A stretch of DNA of 11,910 nucleotides from an uncultured Acidimicrobiaceae bacterium (GTDB taxonomy: Bacteria; Actinomycetota; Acidimicrobiia; Acidimicrobiales; Microtrichaceae): the NCBI GenBank assembly GCA_937868025.1, contig CALMLJ010000272.1, positions 1-11,910 on the forward strand. The letters are read 5' to 3'. Made by a program: the position numbers and the translations under genes. Below, in pieces: positions 1-5,815 of the stretch. The notes below the pieces were generated by a model. That model did not search any database and was not told where the DNA came from. It saw only the letters and a list, made by a program, of their open reading frames with translations. Position 1 is the stretch's first letter. The number at the start of each line of letters is the position of its first letter.

Positions 1-1
1 C

Positions 2-775
2 ATGCGCCGCCGCTTCCTGATCGTCCTCACCACCGCCGCACTGTTCGCCGGTGTCGCCGGTTGCGACGCTGCAGCGTTCAACCGCTGGCTCGTCGAGCGG
101 GGCAAGCCGGCCATGACCGAGCCCGAACTGTCGAAGGTCGTGGCCCTCATCACGGCCGCGGAGAACGAGAACACACGCAAGGCGTCGTTCACCGGAACCC
201 TCGTCGGGGTCGATGCCGCACGGCTCGGGTTGTCGTGGCGCCCGGGGTGTCCCGTCGGTCCGGCGGACCTGCGACTGATCACTGTGAGTTACTGGGGCTT
301 CGACAACGCCGGCCATACCGGCGAACTGATCGTGCACCGCAGCATCGCCCTGCAGACGATCCGGGCGTTCCGGGAGCTGTGGGACGCGAAGTTCCCGATC
401 AACCGCATGGACACGGCGGAGAAGTTCGCGAGCCCGACCGACTTCCGTCCCGATGGGAGCTTCATCGAGACCCACGGGCCCGATCTGGTCAACGACACGT
501 CCGCGTTCTTCTGCCGGCCGACGACGGGCTCGTCGAGTGGTTGGTCCCAGCACTCCTACGGCACGGCCATCGACATCAACCCGGTCCAGAACCCCTACAT
601 CAAGGGTGCGACGGTCATCCCCGAGAACGGAACGACGGCGCGCAACGCCTCGGTGCCGGGCACGATCGTGAAGGGCTCCCTGCCGGTGGCCGCCATGAAG
701 CGCGCCGGCCTGGTGTGGGGCGGCACCTGGTCATCCCTGAAGGACTACATGCACTTCAGCGCGACCGGCCGCTGA
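2..775 (+). CDS. Lipoprotein M15-family D,D-carboxypeptidase-like metallopeptidase
   Basis: This is probably a zinc peptidase acting on peptidoglycan stem peptides at the outer face of the membrane. Residues 1-21 form a lipoprotein signal peptide: Arg2-4, a hydrophobic stretch, and the lipobox V18-A-G-C21, with Cys21 as the lipidated residue. The M15 core is clear: the SxHxxGxAxD motif gives H184 and D191, and a C-terminal W-G-G-x-W segment leads to D248-Y-M-H251-F. H184, D191 and H251 are the expected zinc ligands and D248 the catalytic acid/base. The segment around residues 98-111 (WGFDNAGHTGEL) is also typical of the M15_4/VanY-like subgroup. The start lies one base into the window, so its ribosome binding site cannot be seen, but a complete signal peptide supports it. 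Whether it is a carboxypeptidase or an endopeptidase cannot be told. A strong hairpin follows the stop codon. Confidence 0.88.
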   Translation: MRRRFLIVLTTAALFAGVAGCDAAAFNRWLVERGKPAMTEPELSKVVALITAAENENTRKASFTGTLVGVDAARLGLSWRPGCPVGPADLRLITVSYWGFDNAGHTGELIVHRSIALQTIRAFRELWDAKFPINRMDTAEKFASPTDFRPDGSFIETHGPDLVNDTSAFFCRPTTGSSSGWSQHSYGTAIDINPVQNPYIKGATVIPENGTTARNASVPGTIVKGSLPVAAMKRAGLVWGGTWSSLKDYMHFSATGR

Positions 776-800
776 CGACCCCTCACGAGTGGCGCGGGCG

Positions 801-848
801 TTCCGGGCGCGCCAGCGGGTCACATCCGACCCGGCGGCGCGCCCGGAA
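801..848 (+). terminator. Two-part stem-loop after the M15 lipoprotein gene
   Basis: A perfect 13-bp GC-rich inverted repeat (801-813 with 836-848) encloses a 2x2 internal mismatch and then a second perfect 6-bp stem (816-821 with 828-833) closed by a 6-base loop. It begins 25 bp after the stop at 775. No T-tract follows, which is common for hairpin terminators of high-GC actinobacteria. It separates the peptidase from the downstream tkt promoter region. Termination is inferred from position and stability. A protein-binding palindrome is the alternative. Confidence 0.6.
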
Positions 849-887
849 GCCGCGACCCACCCGTTCGGGCCCGCCACGGCGAGCGAT

Positions 888-893
888 TAGGGT
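888..893 (+). promoter_or_regulatory. Possible -10 element for the tkt-tal operon
   Basis: TAGGGT fits the actinobacterial TAnnnT -10 pattern. It lies 56 bp before the GTG start of tkt and after the upstream hairpin, which would give a leader of about 50 nt. No convincing -35 is visible. Such hexamers occur by chance, so this is only the best candidate in the gap. Confidence 0.3.
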
Positions 894-949
894 TGCCTCG
901 CACGGCGCGACTCATCCCCCGTCGGCACTTCTACGAGAAGGGGAACCAC

Positions 950-2923
950 GTGGGCTTCACCGCGGACCAGGAACGGCTCGGCATCAACGTCGTCAAAGCA
1001 CTGGCGATGGACGGACCGGCGAAGGCCAACTCCGGCCACCAGGGCACGGCGATGGCGCTGGCGCCGCTCGCCCACGTCCTCTTCACCCGGGTCATGCGCT
1101 ACGACGCCACCGCCCCCGACTGGCCCGACCGTGACCGCTTTGTGCTCTCGGCCGGCCACGCGTCGATCCTGCAGTACGCGTTCCTCTACCTGACCGGCTT
1201 CGGCCTCACGCTCGAGGACATCGAGCAGTTCCGCCAGTGGGGTTCGGCAACCCCCGGCCACCCCGAGGTGCACCACACCGCCGGCGTCGAGGTCACCACC
1301 GGTCCCCTGGGTCAGGGCTTCGCCAACGCCGTCGGCATGGCGATGGCCGAGCAGTCGCTGCGCGCCCGGTTCGGCGAGGCCGCCACCAACCACCACATCT
1401 GGTGCATCGCGGGCGACGGCGACCTGTCGGAGGGCATCAGCCACGAGGCCGCGTCGCTCGCCGGTCACCTGCAGCTCGACCACCTCACGGTGATCTACGA
1501 CGACAACCACGTGTCGATCGACGGTGTCACCGAGCTCGCGCTCACCGACAACGCCGCCGAGCGCTTCCGTGGCTACGGCTGGAACGTCGTCGAGGTCGGC
1601 GAGATCGCCGAGGACCTCGACGCGCTCGAGGCCGCCCTCGTCGCGGCGAAGGCCCACAGCGGGGCGCCCACGATCATCATCCTCCGCAGCCACATCGGGT
1701 TCCCGTCGCCGACGCTGACCGACAGCCCCTCGGCGCACGGCCTGGCCTTCAAGCCCGCCGACATCGAGGCGACCAAAGAGGTCATGGGCCTGCCGACCGA
1801 CCAGTCGTTCTACGTGCCCGACGAGGTCGTCGAGCTGTACCGCGCCGCCGGCACCGCCGGCTCGGCGGCTCGCCTGGCCTGGGAAGCCGGCCTCGACACC
1901 GCCCTCGGCGAACGGCACGCCGAGTGGACCGCCCGCCTCGGTGGCGCCGGCCTCCCCGGCTGGGAATCGGCCCTGCCCACCTTCGAGGTCGGCGACTCGG
2001 TCGCCACCCGCGTCGCGCTGGCCAAGGCACTCACCGCGATCGTCGACGTGGTGCCCGGCCTCATGGCCGGCGGCGCCGACCTCACCGGCAACACGGGTAC
2101 CGAGCTCAAGGGCCAGACCGCCCTCAGCCCCGAGCACCCCGAAGGTCGCCAGATCCACTTCGGCGTCCGCGAGCACGCCATGGGCGCGACGATGAACGGC
2201 ATGGCGCTGCACGGCGGCGTCCTGCCCGTCGGCGGCACGTTCCTCGTGTTCAGCGACTACATGCGCCCGTCGGTGCGCCTCGCCGCACTCATGGGCACGA
2301 AGGTGATCTTCGCCTGGTCGCACGACTCGGTCGGTGTGGGCGAGGACGGCCCCACCCACCAGCCCGTCGAGCACGTCGCCGCCCTTCGGGCCATCCCCGG
2401 CCTCGACGTCATGCGTCCGGCCGACGCCAACGAGACGGTGCACGCCGTTCGCCTCGCCGTCGAGGGCAACGCCCCGATGGCGCTCATCATGAGTCGCCAG
2501 AACCTGCCGGTGCTCGAGGGCACCTCGTTCGAGGGCGTCGCGAACGGTGGCTACGTGCTCCGTGACGCCGAGGGCGCACAGCTCAACCTGGTCGCCACGG
2601 GCTCGGAGGTCTCGGTCATCCTCGCCGCCGCCGACCGCCTCGCTGCCGACGGCATCGCGGCCAGGGTGGTCTCGCTGCCCAGTTGGGAACGGTTCGAGGC
2701 GGCAGGGCGCTCCTACCAGGCCTCGGTCCTGCCCTCCGACGTGCCGACCCTCGCGGTCGAGGCGCAGGTCACGTTCGGGTGGCACCGCTGGGCCGACGAC
2801 GTGATCGGCATCGACCGCTTCGGTGCATCGGCGCCGGGGGATCTGGTGCTCGACAAGTTGGGTATCAACGTGGACAACGTCGTCGCCCGGGCCACCGCCC
2901 TGGTTCAGGACGAGCAGAGCTGA
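950..2923 (+). CDS. tkt: Transketolase
   Basis: This thiamine-diphosphate enzyme transfers two-carbon ketol units between sugar phosphates in the non-oxidative pentose phosphate pathway. The product is 657 aa, the usual length. Visible landmarks are the N-terminal SGH motif (H30), the ThDP/Mg2+ motif GDGD at 155-158 (D156) with the metal ligand N186, the catalytic glutamate E408 in G-V-R-E-H-A, and the H-D-S-V-G-V-G-E-D-G-P-T-H block starting at H458. The GTG start at 950 is chosen because AGAAGGGG (935-942) sits 7 bases upstream. The frame stays open back to a TTG at 893, but that would add 19 residues unlike the family. The residue after H30 is Gln, where many transketolases have Pro. The transaldolase gene follows 13 bp after the stop, indicating one operon. 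Phosphoketolase and DXP synthase are excluded by the motif set. Confidence 0.96.
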   Translation: MGFTADQERLGINVVKALAMDGPAKANSGHQGTAMALAPLAHVLFTRVMRYDATAPDWPDRDRFVLSAGHASILQYAFLYLTGFGLTLEDIEQFRQWGSATPGHPEVHHTAGVEVTTGPLGQGFANAVGMAMAEQSLRARFGEAATNHHIWCIAGDGDLSEGISHEAASLAGHLQLDHLTVIYDDNHVSIDGVTELALTDNAAERFRGYGWNVVEVGEIAEDLDALEAALVAAKAHSGAPTIIILRSHIGFPSPTLTDSPSAHGLAFKPADIEATKEVMGLPTDQSFYVPDEVVELYRAAGTAGSAARLAWEAGLDTALGERHAEWTARLGGAGLPGWESALPTFEVGDSVATRVALAKALTAIVDVVPGLMAGGADLTGNTGTELKGQTALSPEHPEGRQIHFGVREHAMGATMNGMALHGGVLPVGGTFLVFSDYMRPSVRLAALMGTKVIFAWSHDSVGVGEDGPTHQPVEHVAALRAIPGLDVMRPADANETVHAVRLAVEGNAPMALIMSRQNLPVLEGTSFEGVANGGYVLRDAEGAQLNLVATGSEVSVILAAADRLAADGIAARVVSLPSWERFEAAGRSYQASVLPSDVPTLAVEAQVTFGWHRWADDVIGIDRFGASAPGDLVLDKLGINVDNVVARATALVQDEQS

Positions 2924-2936
2924 ACGGAGACAGATG

Positions 2937-4034
2937 ATGGGTCGTCTACACGATCTCTACGAGTTCGAGGGCCAGAGCCCGTGGCTCGACAACCTCAAGC
3001 GGGCGTGGCTCGAGTCCGGTGAGATCCAGCAGTGGATCGACCGCGGCGTCCGGGGCATCACCTCCAACCCGTCGATCTTCCAGAAGGCGATCGAGACCGG
3101 CGAGGAGTACACCGCGCAGTTCTCCGAGCTGATCGGCTCGGGCTCCTCGGTCGAGGACGCGTACTGGAAGCTGGTCGTGCAGGACATCGAAGGGGCCTTG
3201 GCGCTGCTGCGCCCCGTCTACGACGAGTCCGACGGCATCGACGGCTACGTCTCGGTCGAGGTGGCACCGTCGCTCGCCCACGACCGCGACGGCACCGAGG
3301 AAGCGGCACGGGTTCTCGACGATCTCATCGACGAGCCGAATCTGCTGGTCAAGATCCCCGCCACCGAGGCCGGGGTCGGCGCCATCCGGGCGATGATCGG
3401 CGAGAGCCGGTCGGTCAACGTGACGCTGATCTTCTCCCTCGAGCGCTATGCCGCGGTCATGGAGGCGTACATCGCCGGCCTCGAGGACGCCCTCGCCGAC
3501 GGCGCAGTCGACCTGTCCGCCATCGCGTCGGTGGCCTCGTTCTTCATCAGCCGCGTCGACGTCGAGGTCGACAAGCGTCTCGAGGCCGTCGGCACGCCCG
3601 ACGCGCTCGCGCTGCGCGGCAAGGCTGCCTACGTCCAGGGCCAGCTGGCATACGAGATGTTCACCCAGGCGTTCTCCGGTCCGCGCTGGGAGGCGCTCGA
3701 GGCAAAGGGGGCCCGGGTGCAGCGGCCGCTGTGGGCGTCGACGTCGACGAAGAACCCGTCCTACCCCGACACGCTCTACCTCGACACGCTCATCGGCCCC
3801 GACACGGTCAACACGGTGCCCGACGCCACCCTCGTGGCGTTCGAGGACCACGGCACCGTCGCTCGCACCGTCGACGCCGACCTGCCCGGAGCCCATGCCG
3901 TGTGGGACGCGGTCGGAGCCCTGGTCGATCTCGACGACGTCGCCGCGACCCTCGAAACCGAGGGCGTCGACGCGTTCATGAAGAGCTTCGACGACCTCCT
4001 CGAGGTGCTGTCCAAGAAGGCCGCAGAGCTGTAG
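2937..4034 (+). CDS. tal: Transaldolase
   Basis: This enzyme transfers a dihydroxyacetone unit from sedoheptulose 7-phosphate to glyceraldehyde 3-phosphate through a Schiff-base lysine. The product is 365 aa, like the longer actinobacterial transaldolases. Motifs include T-S-N-P-S-I-F-Q-K near residue 40, V-S-V-E-V-A-P-S-L-A around 103, L-V-K-I-P-A-T with the Schiff-base lysine K139, N-V-T-L-I-F-S near 161-167, and L-W-A-S-T-S-T-K-N-P about 265-275. Two ATGs are adjacent (2934 and 2937). The second is preferred because GGAGA (2926-2930) then lies 6 bases upstream. It is the second gene of the tkt-tal operon, so the two pathway partners would be made together. Its last 59 bp are also the 3' end of the opposite-strand acyltransferase gene, and no separate terminator can be seen. 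Confidence 0.95.
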   Translation: MGRLHDLYEFEGQSPWLDNLKRAWLESGEIQQWIDRGVRGITSNPSIFQKAIETGEEYTAQFSELIGSGSSVEDAYWKLVVQDIEGALALLRPVYDESDGIDGYVSVEVAPSLAHDRDGTEEAARVLDDLIDEPNLLVKIPATEAGVGAIRAMIGESRSVNVTLIFSLERYAAVMEAYIAGLEDALADGAVDLSAIASVASFFISRVDVEVDKRLEAVGTPDALALRGKAAYVQGQLAYEMFTQAFSGPRWEALEAKGARVQRPLWASTSTKNPSYPDTLYLDTLIGPDTVNTVPDATLVAFEDHGTVARTVDADLPGAHAVWDAVGALVDLDDVAATLETEGVDAFMKSFDDLLEVLSKKAAEL

Positions 4035-5109
4035 ATCGCCGCGTTCGCCCGGCCGCGACGTCCTCGACCCACCCGAACGCGGCGACCGCCGCGGCCAGGA
4101 GCGCGAGGGCGAACACCCAGTACAGCGAGCGTCGCTGCCAGACGCCGTCGGTGATGGACCCGGCGCGGTCCCAGGCGACGACGCTCGTCGTCCATCCCCA
4201 GAGGAAGATCGTGAACGTGCGGCGGCTGATCCGGTCGATGACGGTGCGGAACCGGTCGGCCACACGGCGGAGCTGAGGCGCTGCTGCGAACGAGGCCGCG
4301 AGCCACGCTCCCCCGACGAGGAGGTGCTTGATGCCCGACGCGTTCACGGCTCCGGGCCGGATCCCGTCGTACCACCACGCCCCGGCGGCACACGCTGCCG
4401 ACGCCGCCGCGAACGCCCACCGGGGGATCCGCTTGAACGAGTTCTCGGTGTACCAGAAGCCGGCGACGTAGGGGACGGAGAACGTGGCGAGCTTGTCGAG
4501 CTCGGTGCGGACGTCCTCGCCGCCGGAGATGCGCCACTCGACCCACGCGAAGAGGGACAGCGGGAGGATCATCACGAGGCCGCGGAACCGTTCGAAGAGT
4601 CGGACGAGCAATGGCGCGAACAGGGTCAACACGAGGAAAGCCGACATGAACCACAGGTGCCCGGTGTGGCGGCGCATGAAGAGGGAGCCCTCGGGCACCA
4701 CGAAGCCCGTCGCCCCGAGCAGCAGGTCGTCGTGGTGGACCGTCCAGTAGTCGCTCGTGTGGCCGGCGTCCGCGACGACAGCGACGAGCACCATCACCGC
4801 GTAGTACGCCCAGTACGGCACCAACAGACGGCGGAACGTCGAGCGCCAGTAGGTGAGGGCGGACCGACGGGCTCCGTCGACGGTGCCGAGGGTCTTGCGC
4901 ACCAGCGCACCCGAGACGAAGAACACCATCGGCATGCCCGGCAGGACGTAGGTGGGGGCCGGCCAGAACCAGAAACCGGATCGACCGATCAGGTGGATAC
5001 CGATCACGCGGGTGATCGACAGACTCCGCAGCAGGTCGAGCAGACCGTCGCGAGGGCGGCCCGTCGGCGAGGCGGGCGACGATCGGCGCGACGGTGAGGT
5101 CTGCGTCAT
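3976..5109 (-). CDS. Membrane acyltransferase, acyltransferase-3 family
   Basis: This integral membrane protein of 377 aa has about ten predicted membrane helices. Family features are R28 and H39 at the start of the first helix (R-S-L-S-I-T-R-V-I-G-I-H), the G-M-P-M-V-F-F-V-S-G loop entering helix 2, and R-R-L-L-V-P-Y-W before helix 3. Members O-acylate sugars, cell-wall polymers or antibiotics, but the substrate here cannot be deduced. The ATG at 5109 is chosen because GGAG lies 7 bases upstream on the minus strand. An in-frame ATG at 5157 would add a 16-residue basic stretch without a better site. The last 30 or so residues are polar and low-complexity and fall inside tal, suggesting extension past an older stop. 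The gene is divergent from the HxlR regulator, so the shared upstream region could control it as well. Confidence 0.85.
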   Translation of the reverse strand: MTQTSPSRRSSPASPTGRPRDGLLDLLRSLSITRVIGIHLIGRSGFWFWPAPTYVLPGMPMVFFVSGALVRKTLGTVDGARRSALTYWRSTFRRLLVPYWAYYAVMVLVAVVADAGHTSDYWTVHHDDLLLGATGFVVPEGSLFMRRHTGHLWFMSAFLVLTLFAPLLVRLFERFRGLVMILPLSLFAWVEWRISGGEDVRTELDKLATFSVPYVAGFWYTENSFKRIPRWAFAAASAACAAGAWWYDGIRPGAVNASGIKHLLVGGAWLAASFAAAPQLRRVADRFRTVIDRISRRTFTIFLWGWTTSVVAWDRAGSITDGVWQRRSLYWVFALALLAAAVAAFGWVEDVAAGRTRRSTALRPSWTAPRGGRRSSS

Positions 5110-5138
5110 CAGGGTTCTCCGGGAGGGGCGGGCAGCAA

Positions 5139-5156
5139 TGACACGGCCCGATGTCA
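5139..5156. repeat. Inverted repeat TGACA-N8-TGTCA upstream of the acyltransferase gene
   Basis: Perfect 5-bp arms lie 30-47 bp upstream of the acyltransferase start. The placement fits an operator or leader hairpin for that gene, but arms this short can arise by chance. Confidence 0.3.
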
Positions 5157-5170
5157 CCCGGAGCCGAGGG

Positions 5171-5215
5171 GGAGCCTATTGCGTCGATCCCCCACACCGC
5201 CCATCTGTGGGCTCC
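5171..5215. repeat. Nested inverted repeats in the divergent intergenic region
   Basis: CCCACA (5191-5196) is complementary to TGTGGG (5206-5211), and GGAGCC (5171-5176) to GGCTCC (5210-5215). The second pair overlaps the first by two bases. On the minus strand the segment also contains TAGGCT (5178 down to 5173), a possible -10 for the acyltransferase gene. No good -35 accompanies it. The role is unknown. Confidence 0.25.
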
Positions 5216-5226
5216 GTGCGCCCGAG

Positions 5227-5268
5227 TCGGTTCGCGATGTGAACTCACGTCGGTTCGTTTTCCGAACT
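5227..5268. promoter_or_regulatory. Tandem palindromic operator pair, probable HxlR binding sites
   Basis: Two copies of the box TCGGTTCG-N6-GAACT occur at 5227-5245 and 5250-5268. Each holds the dyad GTTC-N7-GAAC (5230-5244 and 5253-5267). The copies are exactly 23 bp apart, about two helical turns, so dimers would sit on one face of the DNA. The six spacer bases differ (CGATGT against TTTTCC) while the arms are identical, the pattern expected of protein recognition. The second box touches the putative -10 of the HxlR gene, fitting repression or autoregulation. Tandem dyads are known for HxlR-family regulators. Assigning these boxes to the adjacent regulator is inference. Confidence 0.7.
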
Positions 5269-5273
5269 AAGGT
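5268..5273 (+). promoter_or_regulatory. Probable -10 element of the hxlR-fbiC-LOG operon
   Basis: TAAGGT matches TAnnnT and ends 8 bases before the ATG at 5282, so transcription would start at or within a base or two of the start codon. The mRNA would then be leaderless or nearly so, consistent with no strong Shine-Dalgarno sequence. The embedded AAGG, 9 bases before the ATG, could instead act as a weak ribosome binding site. Confidence 0.45.
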
Positions 5274-5281
5274 CCCCCGGC

Positions 5282-5815
5282 ATGTCCCAGGTCACCGAAT
5301 CCCCGCCGATTCCCGACGCGCCCGAGCCCGACGCCGGCGCGGCCCCGGCGGCCGAACTCGACTGCTCGATCGCCCGAGCACTCGGTGTCATCGGCGACCG
5401 CTGGACCATCCTGATCATGCGGGACGCGTTCCGGGGTATCCGCCGGTTCGACGACTTCCGGCGCGATCTCGACATCGCCCGGCCGGTCCTCGCCGACCGC
5501 CTGAAGAAGCTGGTCGATGCCGGGATCATGGTGCGACGCCGCTACCAGACCAGCCCCGAGCGCTTCGAGTACCGCCTCACGCCCATGGGCATGGAGCTGT
5601 CACCAGCGCTCGTCGCCCTCATGCGCTGGGGCGACCGCTGGCTCAACGACGGCCGCTCTCCCACCGTGCTCGTTCACGAACCCTGCGGATCCGAGCTCGA
5701 GCAGGGCTTCTGGTGCCGCACCTGCCAACAGACCTTCACACCCGGCGACATCGCCAGCCGCAACCCCCACTCCGCCACCCCCCACTCGTCGGGAGCCACA
5801 CATGTCCACCACTGA
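5282..5815 (+). CDS. HxlR-family winged-helix transcriptional regulator
   Basis: This is a dimeric DNA-binding regulator of 177 aa. After a Pro/Ala-rich tail (1-25), the HxlR domain begins at C28, the cysteine often conserved in the family. It continues with G-D-R-W-T-I-L-I-M-R-D (recognition-domain start), a helix-turn-helix over roughly residues 40-85, and the wing and signature E-R-F-E-Y-R-L-T-P-M-G near 95-107. The C-terminal extension carries H132-x2-C135-x9-C145-x2-C148, which looks like a small metal-binding knuckle. Two palindromic boxes lie immediately upstream, suggesting autoregulation. Its last 14 bp overlap fbiC, so the regulator and FO synthase are probably co-transcribed and translationally coupled. 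The effector is unknown. Some HxlR proteins sense aldehydes, quinones or oxidative thiol chemistry, and a flavin or deazaflavin signal would fit the neighbours, but that is speculation. Confidence 0.93.
   Translation: MSQVTESPPIPDAPEPDAGAAPAAELDCSIARALGVIGDRWTILIMRDAFRGIRRFDDFRRDLDIARPVLADRLKKLVDAGIMVRRRYQTSPERFEYRLTPMGMELSPALVALMRWGDRWLNDGRSPTVLVHEPCGSELEQGFWCRTCQQTFTPGDIASRNPHSATPHSSGATHVHH

Noticed and set aside
893..949. TTG at 893 as the tkt start
   Set aside because: The extra 19 residues do not resemble transketolase N-termini. The GTG at 950 has AGAAGGGG at proper spacing, and the TTG lies within the likely promoter.
887..2785. A 632-codon open frame on the minus strand opposite tkt
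   Set aside because: It is antisense to a certain transketolase gene. Its composition (Gly, Arg, Val, Asp, His-rich, no motifs) is what GC-biased third positions produce on the opposite strand.
2946..4265. Long minus-strand open frame opposite tal
   Set aside because: It is antisense to a complete transaldolase with all motifs and shows only low-complexity Arg/Gly/Val/Asp sequence.
3776..5248. Alternative minus-strand frame over the acyltransferase region
   Set aside because: It is Arg/Pro-rich and without membrane segments, whereas the neighbouring frame encodes a coherent multi-helix protein with a good ribosome binding site.
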